Assembly: GCF_009858245.1 (NCBI RefSeq)
Contig: NZ_VMSB01000001.1
Location: 2,733,623 to 2,797,622 of the forward strand
Length of the DNA stretch: 64,000 nt
DNA from: Ornithinibacter aureus
Lineage (GTDB): Bacteria > Actinomycetota > Actinomycetes > Actinomycetales > Dermatophilaceae
Reading direction: 5' to 3'
The notes beneath the pieces were generated by a model that was not told the DNA's origin, searched no databases, and saw only the letters and a list, made by a program, of their open reading frames with translations. The translations under genes were made by a program, and so were the position numbers. Below, piece after piece: positions 43,095 to 50,573 of the stretch (the first letter of the stretch is position 1; every line of letters begins with the position of its first letter).

Positions 43095-43970
43095 ATGAAG
43101 ACCCGCAGACTCGGACCGTTCACCGTCTCCGCCATCGGCCTCGGTGCCATGCCGATGTCGATGGGCGCCAACGACCAGCCGGCGCAGGAGCGGGCGATCG
43201 CCACCGTGCACGCCGCCCTCGACGCCGGGGTGACGTTGATCGACACCGCCGACATCTACGCCCCCGCGTGGGACCAGATGGGTCACAACGAGCGCTTGGT
43301 CGCGAAGGCGCTGGCGTCCTACGGCGACACGAGCGACATCATCGTCGGCACCAAGGGCGGGATCACCCGCGGCCCGGGGGAGTCCTGGGGTCGCGACGGG
43401 TCGCCGGAGTACATCCGCAGCGCGGTCGAGGCGTCGCTGCGGGCTCTGGATCGCGACGTCATCGACCTCTACCAGTGGCACCGACCAGACCGTTGGCGGC
43501 TCTACGGCGAGGTCGTCGAGACGTTCAAGGCCCTCCAGGACGAAGGCAAGGTCCGCGCCGTCGGCATCTCCAACGCCAACGTCGAGGAGATCGAGGTCGC
43601 GATCGAGGTGCTCGGCGAGGGATTCCTGGCCAGTGTCCAGAACGAGTTCTCCCCGCGCTTCCGGTCCAGCCGCGACGAGCTCGAGTTCTGCGGGGAGCGC
43701 GGCATCGCCTTCCTGCCGTGGAGCCCGCTCGGCGGCACCGGCGCCGCCAGCAAGCAGGTGGGTCAGACCTACCCCGCCTTCCACGAGATCGGTCTCGCGC
43801 GCGGCGTGAGCCCGCAGCAGGTCGTGCTGGCGTGGGAGCTGTCGCTCGGCGAGCACGTCATTCCTATCCCGGGTGCGAGCCGACCCGAGTCGATCACCGA
43901 CTCGGCGCAGGCGGTGCACCTCGAGCTCACCGACACCGAGATCGAGGTCATCGAGGCGCAGTTCTGCTGA
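43095..43970 (+). CDS. aldo/keto reductase
   Basis: 291 residues from ATG 43095. MKTRRLGPFTVSAIGLGAMP is the standard beginning; catalytic Asp and Tyr in TLIDTADIYAPAW (DxxxxY), catalytic Lys region in IIVGTKGGITR, His in IDLYQWHRPD, and NADPH-binding end VIPIPGASRPESITDSA. Classic AKR TIM barrel, here of the AKR11/YghZ-like length. Cytosolic oxidoreductase of unknown substrate. It sits between the GlcNAc operon and its regulator but on the opposite strand from the PTS gene, with the palindromic repeat in its leader. Confidence 0.9.
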   Translation: MKTRRLGPFTVSAIGLGAMPMSMGANDQPAQERAIATVHAALDAGVTLIDTADIYAPAWDQMGHNERLVAKALASYGDTSDIIVGTKGGITRGPGESWGRDGSPEYIRSAVEASLRALDRDVIDLYQWHRPDRWRLYGEVVETFKALQDEGKVRAVGISNANVEEIEVAIEVLGEGFLASVQNEFSPRFRSSRDELEFCGERGIAFLPWSPLGGTGAASKQVGQTYPAFHEIGLARGVSPQQVVLAWELSLGEHVIPIPGASRPESITDSAQAVHLELTDTEIEVIEAQFC

Positions 43971-44064
43971 CCGGCCCCACCGCCCCTCGCGGGAAGGCCG
44001 GTCGCCGCCCCTGACGCTGCCTCGCGACCCGGGGGACGTGTGCGCTGACCACGTCATGACGTAG

Positions 44065-44080
44065 ATTGGTGTAGACCACC
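44065..44080 (+). promoter_or_regulatory. DasR/NagR-type operator upstream of the GntR regulator
   Basis: ATTGGTGTAGACCACC, matching the two sites before the PTS gene at 11 or more positions. It lies 38 bp upstream of the regulator ATG, pointing to autoregulation. Confidence 0.82.
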
Positions 44081-44118
44081 CTCGCAGGGGTGTCTGCCGG
44101 TCGGCGTCAAGAGGTGCG

Positions 44119-44853
44119 ATGAAGGTCCCGAAGTACTACCGCGTCAAGCGCGAGATCCTCGCGTTGATCGCCGACCTGCCCACGGGAGCGGCCGTCCCGA
44201 CCGAGCGTGAGTTCGCCGAGCAGTTCGACACCTCCCGCACCACCGTGCGCCAGGCCATCGCCGAGCTCGTCATCGAGGGACGCCTCGAACGCACGCAGGG
44301 GCGCGGCACCTTCGTCTCCCAACCCAAGCTCATGCAGGTGCGCCAGGCCACGTCGTTCAGCCAGGACCTCGCCGCCGAGGGTTGGAGCCCGGGCAGCCGC
44401 ATCCTGTCGGTCACCGTCGAGGAGGCCACCGACGCCATGGTCGGGCCGCTGCGGGTCGAACCGGGCCAGCCCGTCCAGCGGGTCGAACGGCTGCGCACCC
44501 GCGGTGACGAGGTCATCGCCCACGAGGTGGCCCACCTGCCGGGAGTCTTCCCCGGCCTGGCCGAGCACCTGGCCGCCAAGGGGTCGCTCTACCGCACGCT
44601 CGCCGAGGCCTACGGCCGCGTCGTGGATGCCGTCGAGGACAGTGTCGAGACCACGCTCGCCGACCCGGTGGTCGCCGACCTCCTCGGCGTCGACACCGGT
44701 CTGCCGCTCCTGCTCGTGCACCGCACGGCCTGGGATGCGCAGGGCCAGCCGGTCGAGTGGACCAGGTCGCTGTTTCGTGGGGACCGCTTCCGGTTCGTGG
44801 CCCGCCACCGGCTCGACGACGTGAAGCACCCTGCTGCGGCCGAGTCTCATTGA
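44119..44853 (+). CDS. GntR/UTRA regulator of amino-sugar use (DasR/NagR-like)
   Basis: 244 residues. N-terminal winged helix: YRVKREILALIADLPTGAAVPTEREFAEQFDTSRTTVRQAIAELVIEGRLERTQGRGTFV. C-terminal UTRA effector domain from about residue 85 (SFSQDLAAEGWSPGSRILSV, VQRVERLRTRGDEVIAHEVAHLP, DTGLPLLLVHRTAWDAQGQPVEWTRSLFRGDRFRFV) binding phospho-amino-sugars. The three DasR-type sites in this window (two before the PTS operon, one before itself) identify its targets. DasR homologues are usually repressors relieved by GlcN-6-P. Confidence 0.92.
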   Translation: MKVPKYYRVKREILALIADLPTGAAVPTEREFAEQFDTSRTTVRQAIAELVIEGRLERTQGRGTFVSQPKLMQVRQATSFSQDLAAEGWSPGSRILSVTVEEATDAMVGPLRVEPGQPVQRVERLRTRGDEVIAHEVAHLPGVFPGLAEHLAAKGSLYRTLAEAYGRVVDAVEDSVETTLADPVVADLLGVDTGLPLLLVHRTAWDAQGQPVEWTRSLFRGDRFRFVARHRLDDVKHPAAAESH

Positions 44854-45098
44854 CAGCGGTCGTGAACGGCGCAAGGCTGGCGCAGTCGGGGCCGCCCTGG
44901 ACAAGGTCGGCGACCACCTGGACGACACGAGCGCCCAGGCCCACGGGTTCCTCGCCACCCCTTGACAGTCGTCGGAGCAACCCCGCGGCTACCGCTGGGT
45001 GCGTCGAGGGATGCTGTGAGGCGTGCCGCCTCGGCGCCGGAAATGGGGTCCTGCCGCCATGGTGCCCGTGATGGCGCCGTGTCAGGCTTGGTCCATGG

Positions 45099-46622
45099 AT
45101 GCCGTCGGCCGTGCCCTGGGACATGTCGCCTGACCGTCTCGAGGTCGTCGTCCTCGTCGTCTCGGCCGTGCTGCTGCTGGGGGTGGCGGCGGTTCGCGTG
45201 TCCACGGGCGCCGGCCTGCCGAGCCTGCTGCTCTACCTGGGCATCGGGCTGGCCATCGGTGAAGCGGGTCTGGGTCTGCGGTTCGACGACGCCGCCGTGG
45301 CGCAGACGGTGTGCACCGTGGCGCTGGCCGTCATCCTCGCCGAAGGGGGTCTGACGACCCGGTTGCACGTCATCCGCCCGGTGGCCCTGCACGCAGGGGT
45401 CCTCGCGACCGTCGGGGTCGCGATCAGCGTGGCCGTGACATCGACGGCTGCGTGGCTGCTGCTCGACGTCGACGTGCGCACCGCGCTGCTGCTCGGGGCC
45501 GTCGTGTCCTCCACCGACGCGGCCGCGGTGTTCGCCGTCATGCGTCGGCTGCCGCTGAACCGCCGCACGCGGGCCCTGCTCGAGGCCGAGTCGGGGCTCA
45601 ACGACCCACCCGTCATCATCCTCGTCACCCTCGTCGTCTCCTCGGCCTGGGAGGACCTCGACGGGTGGTCGGCCCTGTTCGGGTTCGTCCAGCAGATGGG
45701 GCTGGGGGTCGTCGCCGGGGTGGTCGTGGCGTTCGCCGGGCGGTTCGTGCTGTCGCGGGTCGCCCTGCCGGCCACCGGCCTGTACCCGCTGGCCACGATG
45801 ACGTTCGCCATGCTCGGCTTCGGCGTCGCCGGGGTCGTCGGTGGGAGCCCGTTCGTGGCGGTCTACCTCGCAGGCCTGCTGCTCGGCAACGCCGACCTGC
45901 CGCACCGGGCGGCCACCCTGGGGTTCGCCGAGGGGCTGGCCTGGCTCTCGCAGATCGGCCTGTTCGTCGTGCTGGGGCTGCTCGCCTCGCCGAGCCGGCT
46001 GGCCGACGCGTTGGTGCCCGCGATCGTCGTCGGGGTCGCCCTGACCCTCGTGGCGCGCCCCCTGTCGGTCGCGCTGTGTTCCATCCCGTTTCGGATGCCG
46101 TGGCGCGAGCAGGCGTTCACCTCGTGGGCAGGGTTGCGCGGTGCGGTTCCCATCGTGCTCGCCACCTTCCCCATCACCGCCGGGGTGCCGAACGCACAGC
46201 AGATCTTCGACGTCACCTTCCTGCTCGTCGTCGTCTTCACCGTCATCCAGGGGCCGACCCTGCCCTGGGCGGCGTCGCGGCTGGCCGTCACGGAGCCGGA
46301 GATCACCGCCGAGCTGGAGATCGAACACGCACCGTTCGAGGACATCGGAGCGAGCATGCTCACCTGCGACATCCCCAAGGGGTCGCGGCTGCACGGGGTC
46401 GAGATCTCCGAACTGAGGTTGCCCGGGGACGCGACCGTCGCGCTGATCCTGCGTGACGGCATCCTCTTCGCACCGAAACCGTCGACGATGCTGCGTCGCG
46501 GTGACCACCTGCTGCTGGCGGTCACCGACTCCGAGCGGCCCGGGGTCGAGCGGCGGCTTCGGGCGATCAGCCGGGCCGGCCGCCTCGCGACCTGGCGCGG
46601 TGAGCTGGGCCTGCCATCCTGA
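45099..46622 (+). CDS. potassium/proton antiporter, CPA1 type with RCK_C domain
   Basis: 507 residues from ATG 45099 (alternative ATG 45123). About 12 helices: GLPSLLLYLGIGLAIGEAGLGL, LILAEGGL-type VILAEGGLTTRL, GAVVSSTDAAAVFAVMR (the ion-binding TD-A pattern), LEAESGLNDPPVIILVTL (ND motif), SWAGLRGAVPIVLA. Cytosolic end (about 410-495) is an RCK_C/TrkA_C regulatory domain (DIPKGSRLHGVEISELRLPGDATVALILRDG). This is the CvrA/YjbQ-like architecture for K+ efflux and volume or pH control. Last core gene before the integrated element. Confidence 0.88.
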   Translation: MPSAVPWDMSPDRLEVVVLVVSAVLLLGVAAVRVSTGAGLPSLLLYLGIGLAIGEAGLGLRFDDAAVAQTVCTVALAVILAEGGLTTRLHVIRPVALHAGVLATVGVAISVAVTSTAAWLLLDVDVRTALLLGAVVSSTDAAAVFAVMRRLPLNRRTRALLEAESGLNDPPVIILVTLVVSSAWEDLDGWSALFGFVQQMGLGVVAGVVVAFAGRFVLSRVALPATGLYPLATMTFAMLGFGVAGVVGGSPFVAVYLAGLLLGNADLPHRAATLGFAEGLAWLSQIGLFVVLGLLASPSRLADALVPAIVVGVALTLVARPLSVALCSIPFRMPWREQAFTSWAGLRGAVPIVLATFPITAGVPNAQQIFDVTFLLVVVFTVIQGPTLPWAASRLAVTEPEITAELEIEHAPFEDIGASMLTCDIPKGSRLHGVEISELRLPGDATVALILRDGILFAPKPSTMLRRGDHLLLAVTDSERPGVERRLRAISRAGRLATWRGELGLPS

Positions 46623-46633
46623 TGAGCACCCCG

Positions 46634-46667
46634 CGCATGTGACCAGCCCCCGCATGTGACCAGCCCC
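46634..46667 (+). repeat. 17-bp direct tandem repeat
   Basis: CGCATGTGACCAGCCCC occurs twice in a row between the antiporter stop and the tRNA terminator. Short; no function evident. Confidence 0.8.
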
Positions 46668-46670
46668 AGG

Positions 46671-46709
46671 AAACGACGAAACCGCAGGTTCACCGGTGGT
46701 GACCTGCGG
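46671..46709 (-). terminator. rho-independent terminator of the tRNA-Phe gene
   Basis: On the minus strand a 12-bp stem (CCGCAGGTCACC paired with a single-bulge partner ending ACCTGCGG) is followed by TTTCGTCGTTT. It is 22 bp beyond the CCA end of the tRNA-Phe fragment and read in the same direction, so it is the chromosomal terminator left behind when the element integrated. Confidence 0.75.
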
Positions 46710-46730
46710 CTCGGGGGGCTGCGGCGCTGC

Positions 46731-46775
46731 TGGTGGCCAGGGGCGGGGTCGAACCGCCGACCTTCCGATTTTCAG
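46731..46775 (-). other. 3' half of tRNA-Phe(GAA): attachment site of an integrated element
   Basis: On the minus strand the 45 nt from CTGAAAATCGGAAGG to CCCCTGGCCACCA are the anticodon loop (anticodon GAA), the 3' anticodon stem, variable loop, T-arm (GGTTCGACC) and acceptor end with encoded CCA of tRNA-Phe. The 5' half (acceptor 5' strand and D-arm) is missing: the sequence just upstream does not form a D-arm. The break at the anticodon loop is where tyrosine integrases commonly cross over. The intact gene should lie at the other end of the element. Confidence 0.85.
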
Positions 46776-46871
46776 TTCGAGACGGGCTGTCCCAGAACGT
46801 TTTTGGGAGCACGTTTCGTGCTCACGGCCTCCTCGAATCGTGCGGATGAAGCTGGGTCTGTTCGGTGTGCG

Positions 46872-46890
46872 GTTAGCAAAGCGTTAGCAA
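46872..46890 (+). promoter_or_regulatory. two GTTAGCAA direct repeats, 11 bp apart
   Basis: GTTAGCAA at 46872-46879 and 46883-46890, one helical turn apart, 97 bp from the tRNA fragment and 165 bp before the excisionase. Such short direct repeats next to an att core are typical arm-type integrase or excisionase binding sites. Confidence 0.5.
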
Positions 46891-47054
46891 GACCGTGGGT
46901 CTGGGCGGTCATCGCGCCCGGGCCCGGATCCGTGCGGTGGTTACGAAACCACGGAAGGCGCGGTGTCCACAAGAGCCCCCTTGGACGCTTTCGGATGTCA
47001 GTCGGCCCGCACCCGATCACGGCGTGGCGGGCTCTACGAGGGAAGGGGAAGACC

Positions 47055-47258
47055 ATGGAGGACAAGATGCTGTACACGCTGACCGACGTCGCGGCGGCGT
47101 TGAGTGTGGGCCGCAGCAAGGTCTACGAGCTGGTCCGCTGCGGGGCGCTGCCCTCGGTGCGGATCGGCGGCTCACGCTGGGTCCGCGGTGAGGACCTCGC
47201 GACCTACGTCGACTCCCTCGAACTCGTGCCGGCTGCTCGGCTGGCGGGTGCCCGATGA
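47055..47258 (+). CDS. xis: excisionase-like MerR-type helix-turn-helix protein
   Basis: 67 residues from ATG 47055 (GGAAGGGGAA upstream). MLYTLTDVAAALSVGRSKVYELVRCGALPSVRIGGSRWVRGEDLATYVDSL is the excisionase/DNA-binding HTH_17 pattern. ATGA overlap with the integrase start, the classical xis-int arrangement. Expected to bend att DNA and steer the integrase to excision. Confidence 0.88.
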   Translation: MEDKMLYTLTDVAAALSVGRSKVYELVRCGALPSVRIGGSRWVRGEDLATYVDSLELVPAARLAGAR

Positions 47259-48508
47259 GCAGCGCCCGCCAGGGTGGTGCGGCGCCGAAGCTGCGGAACG
47301 GGGTGATCCGGCGCGGGAACAGCTGGTCGTACGTGATCCGGGTGACCGACAGCGCCGGGGTGAGCAAGCCCCGCTGGGTGGGCGGGTTCCCCACCGAGGC
47401 CGCGGCCAAGCGTGCCCGGGACGAGGCGAGGATCGCTGCCGGCCGGGGGGAGTTCGTCGACCGCAGCACGGTGACTGTGGGGGAGTACCTGGACCGGTGG
47501 CTCATGGCGCACGCCCTCGAAGTCAAGCCCCGCACCCGCGCCGGCTACGAACACATCATCAACACCTACGTGGCGCCCCGGATCGGGCGGATCCGGTTGC
47601 AGGCGCTGCGCCCGGCCGATCTGAGCACGCTGTACCGGCAGCTCATGGAGTCCGGCGGGCGGGGCGGCAAGCCGCTGTCGGCGCGGTCGGTGGAGTACGT
47701 GCACGCAGTGCTGCGCAAGGCGTTCGCCGACGCCGTGCGCAACGACCAGATCCTCACGACCAACCCGGCGGAGCGGGCCAAGCGACCTCGTAAGGAGCAG
47801 GCTGTTGCGGTGGTCATGTGGACCGCTGACGACCTGGCCTCCTTCCTGGCCACGACGATGGGGCACCGGCTGCACGGCTACTTCCGGCTTGCCGCGTACA
47901 CCGGCGCCCGGCGTGGGGAGCTGATGAACCTGCGCTGGGCCGATGTCCACCTCGGTGACGAACACGGCCAGGGCGCATTCGTACGGCTGCGCGGGACCGT
48001 GTCGGTCATCGGCGGGGTCCGGGTGGAGGGTAGCACCAAGGGCGGGCGCGAACGCACCGTCAGCATCGACGCCGGCACCGCCGCGGTCCTGGCCGAGCAC
48101 CGCCAACGTCAGGAGGCCGAACGGGCCCTGGCCGGTGCGTTGTGGGTGGGCGGGGACCACGTCTTTCGCCGTGAGCTCGGCGAACCGCTGTTCCCCGACA
48201 CCCCGACCGCGTTGATGGCCAAGCTGCAGCGCCAGCACAACACCGCCGCCGTCGAGGCCGGCACCCCACCGCTGCCGGTGATCCGGTTGCACGACCTGCG
48301 CCACCTGCACGCCACCCTCCTCCTCAAGGCCGGCGTCCCGGTCCATGTCGTCGCCGCACGGCTCGGGCACGCCGACCCCGCCATCACCTTGCGCGTGTAC
48401 GCGCACGTCTTGGACGACCAAGCGAGCGGCGCCGCCACCACCTTCGAACACCTCATCAACAGCACTCCGACCAAACCCTCGAGCGACGCACAGGGCGACC
48501 GCGGTTGA
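47255..48508 (+). CDS. int: tyrosine site-specific integrase
   Basis: 417 residues. N-terminal AP2-like arm-binding part (WSYVIRVTDSAGVSKPRWVGGFPTEAAAKRARDEAR), SAM-like core-binding domain (TVGEYLDRWLMAHALEVKPRTRAGYEHIINTYV), catalytic domain with first Arg in AYTGARRGELMNLRWADV, HDLRHLHATLLLKAG (H-x-x-R), and RLGHADPAITLRVYAHVL (second His and nucleophilic Tyr). All catalytic residues present, so probably active. Adjoins the tRNA-Phe fragment, its presumed attB. Confidence 0.95.
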   Translation: MSSARQGGAAPKLRNGVIRRGNSWSYVIRVTDSAGVSKPRWVGGFPTEAAAKRARDEARIAAGRGEFVDRSTVTVGEYLDRWLMAHALEVKPRTRAGYEHIINTYVAPRIGRIRLQALRPADLSTLYRQLMESGGRGGKPLSARSVEYVHAVLRKAFADAVRNDQILTTNPAERAKRPRKEQAVAVVMWTADDLASFLATTMGHRLHGYFRLAAYTGARRGELMNLRWADVHLGDEHGQGAFVRLRGTVSVIGGVRVEGSTKGGRERTVSIDAGTAAVLAEHRQRQEAERALAGALWVGGDHVFRRELGEPLFPDTPTALMAKLQRQHNTAAVEAGTPPLPVIRLHDLRHLHATLLLKAGVPVHVVAARLGHADPAITLRVYAHVLDDQASGAATTFEHLINSTPTKPSSDAQGDRG

Positions 48509-48737
48509 GATGCACGATCCTTGGTCGTCTACGTGCGGGTGGTCTCCCGGACGTGCCGCCGTGTGGCCCTGGGCGTGGTGTCGATGAGCATGCGTCTCAT
48601 CGCACAGTGCTGTGCTCCTTAGCCCAGTTGGACGCGTTGACCAACATGGCCCCCTATTGGGCACTCGCCTAGCGTGGGGTTCCGTTCTGGCGTTCGGGGT
48701 GAGACGCCACCCTTGTCCACGCTGGCACCATGACCGC

Positions 48738-49073
48738 ATGACTGTGGCGCGATCCCTCTTTCTGTTCGTGTTGGCCGCCATTGCCGAGATTGGTGGGGCC
48801 TGGCTGATCTGGCAGGGAGTGCGTGAGCACCGCGGCTGGGTGTGGGTGGGTGCGGGGGTCATCGCCCTGGGAGCGTACGGTTTCGTGGCCACGCTGCAAC
48901 CGGACGCTCACTTCGGCCGGATCCTCGCTGCATACGGCGGGGTGTTCGTCGCCGGGTCTCTGCTGTGGGGAGTCATCGCGGACGGGTTCCGCCCCGATCG
49001 GTGGGACATCACCGGAGCTCTCATCTGCCTGGTGGGGGTTGCCGTCATCATGTACTCCCCTCGCGCAGCGTGA
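48738..49073 (+). CDS. YnfA-family small multidrug/metal-resistance membrane protein
   Basis: 111 residues from ATG 48738. Four helices: [98 protein letters not shown]. This is the UPF0060/YnfA signature. Related to small multidrug resistance proteins; YnfA in enterobacteria exports quaternary compounds. First cargo gene after the integrase. The 229 bp before it (48509-48737) hold no gene I can support. Confidence 0.9.
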   Translation: MTVARSLFLFVLAAIAEIGGAWLIWQGVREHRGWVWVGAGVIALGAYGFVATLQPDAHFGRILAAYGGVFVAGSLLWGVIADGFRPDRWDITGALICLVGVAVIMYSPRAA

Positions 49074-49140
49074 GGCGATCCGCCGCTAGGCACGGCACAC
49101 ACAAGAAGCGGGACTGCCGGGCAGCAGGTGGCCGAGGAGG

Positions 49141-49776
49141 CTAGAAGAGCAGTGTTGCCCAGTAGTCGCGGAATCGGATGGTGGCCAAAGTGGCGACGAC
49201 GGCCAGCCAGGCGATGAGGATCGTGGGTGCGTACCGGGCGATGAATGCGGGCAGGATGCCGCGGGTGGCGAGCAGGGCGGAGACCGCCACGAGCGTGGTC
49301 ACGGCGCACACCCACACGACCATGCAGTAGGGGCAGAGGGCGCCGATGCGGTACAGGCTCTGGAAGATGAGCCAGTGCACGAGGCCCACACCGGCCAGGG
49401 ATCCGGCGAGCAGGGCGATCCAGTACCAGCGTCGCAGGTGGCCACCGGCGAGGAGGGCCGCGCCGGAGGCGGCGACGACGGGAAAGCCGGCCAGGCCGAG
49501 GACGGGGTTGGGGAACCCGAGGAGTTCGGCCTGCCAGGACATCATCACCGACCCGCAGCTGATCACGGGGTTGATGCTGCAGGCAGGGACGTGGGTGGGG
49601 TCGGCAAGTACCGCGACTTTCTCGATGATCAGGGCGGCGGACGCCAACGCGCCAGCGGTGCCGACGACGATCATTGCGATGGCGATCCACCTCCCCTCAC
49701 TGGCAGCCCCTGGTTCGCGCCCGGGTGAGGGGGCGTCGGCGGTGGCGCGAGGCGTCGGGATGGCGGTGGGGCTCAC
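49141..49776 (-). CDS. vitamin K epoxide reductase (VKOR) family protein
   Basis: 211 residues from GTG 49776, overlapping the dsbA stop (GTGA). Five helices. Loop cysteines and conserved Ser/Cys in VPACSINPVISCGSVMMSW, active CxxC in IGALCPYCMVVWVC. Bacterial VKORs reoxidise DsbA-like proteins by passing electrons to quinone, i.e. the Gram-positive counterpart of DsbB. The coupled DsbA-like gene is the obvious partner. Confidence 0.92.
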   Translation of the reverse strand: MSPTAIPTPRATADAPSPGREPGAASEGRWIAIAMIVVGTAGALASAALIIEKVAVLADPTHVPACSINPVISCGSVMMSWQAELLGFPNPVLGLAGFPVVAASGAALLAGGHLRRWYWIALLAGSLAGVGLVHWLIFQSLYRIGALCPYCMVVWVCAVTTLVAVSALLATRGILPAFIARYAPTILIAWLAVVATLATIRFRDYWATLLF

Positions 49777-50432
49777 TGGGCGATGGCGGCGTCCAATGCG
49801 GCCCGCAGCTCTTCCTCGCTGGAGGGGTTGATCTTGGTGCCGTCGAGGAAGAACGTGGGGGTGCCCTGCACGCCCAGCGCCAGCCCGTCCTGGCGGTCCT
49901 TCTCGATGCGGGCCTCGGTGGCGGGGTCGGCCACGGCGGCGTCGTAGGCGGCCAGATCCAGTCCGAGGGTTGAGGCGAATTCGCGGAACAGGCCGGCGCG
50001 AGAATCCTGCTGCTCTCCCCACTGGGGTTGGGTTTCGTACATCATCGTGTACATCTGCTCGAGCTTGCCTTGGGCGGCCGCGGCCTCCACGGCTTTGGCG
50101 GCGTTCATCGCGTTGGCGTGGCTGTCGATGGGGAAGTAGCGGATGACGAAGCTGACCTGGCCCTCGTACTCGGCGCGCAGCTTCTCGATGCTCGGGAACG
50201 CCGCGCGGCAGGACTCGCACTCGAAGTCCAGGAACTCCACGAACACCGGGGCCCCCGGGGGCGCGGTGGACAGGCGGTGGCTGTCTTCGCGCACGACGAC
50301 GCCGGAGGTGGTCACGTCATCCCCGGCCTGCGCGTCCGAGGTTGTGGGGCGAGCCGCGAGCACGATGACCGTGGCGAGCACGCCCAGCGCTAGGACCAGT
50401 AGCACGGACAGGATGGTGTTGCGCTTGGCCAC
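49773..50432 (-). CDS. DsbA-like thiol oxidoreductase, membrane-anchored
   Basis: 219 residues. N-terminal anchor MAKRNTILSVLLVLALGVLA then TVIVLAAR; thioredoxin fold with active site LDFECESCRAAFPSIEKL (CxxC) interrupted by the helical DsbA insert, and cis-Pro in VQGTPTFFLDGTKI. Catalyses disulfide formation outside the membrane; VKOR downstream recycles it. Together they could oxidise the cysteine-rich exported proteins on this island. Divergent from the ArsR/CDF operon. Confidence 0.92.
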   Translation of the reverse strand: MAKRNTILSVLLVLALGVLATVIVLAARPTTSDAQAGDDVTTSGVVVREDSHRLSTAPPGAPVFVEFLDFECESCRAAFPSIEKLRAEYEGQVSFVIRYFPIDSHANAMNAAKAVEAAAAQGKLEQMYTMMYETQPQWGEQQDSRAGLFREFASTLGLDLAAYDAAVADPATEARIEKDRQDGLALGVQGTPTFFLDGTKINPSSEEELRAALDAAIAQ

Positions 50433-50544
50433 GAACGGACTCCCCTTATGGTGACGAGGCGCTCCAGGGTGCCGTGATGGCCACCTGGAGCCTTCGGTGA
50501 CTCAGCCCAGTTGACAGGCCGGTCGCGAGGGACCACAGTAACAC

Positions 50545-50560
50545 CTGATCACCTGTTCAG
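50545..50560. promoter_or_regulatory. imperfect palindrome, candidate ArsR-family operator
   Basis: CTGATCACCTGTTCAG: twelve of sixteen positions are symmetric, with half-sites TGATCA/TGTTCA. It lies 14-29 bp before the CadC-like sensor gene, overlapping the expected ribosome-binding region, in the divergent promoter shared with dsbA. Confidence 0.5.
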
Positions 50561-50573
50561 ATGAAGGACAACG

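Noticed and set aside
44854-45098. Short frame (KVGDHLDDTSAQAHGFLATP) between the GntR regulator and the antiporter.
   Set aside because: No start codon with a ribosome-binding site and too short; at most a gene remnant.
44847-46655. Very long open frame antisense to the antiporter gene (and similar ones elsewhere, e.g. 23709-25748 antisense to purM).
   Set aside because: High-GC coding DNA leaves the antisense frames open; the translations are Arg/Gly/Asp/His-rich with no domain, while the sense frames give full families.
47055-47258. BldC-like developmental regulator, since it is a MerR-type HTH of similar size.
   Set aside because: It overlaps the integrase start and lies beside a split tRNA, so excisionase is the better reading.
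48600-48660. Stretch TTAGCCCAGTTGG resembles a tRNA D-arm and might be the lost 5' half of tRNA-Phe.
   Set aside because: No acceptor 5' strand precedes it and the following bases do not form the anticodon stem; similarity is confined to about 13 nt.
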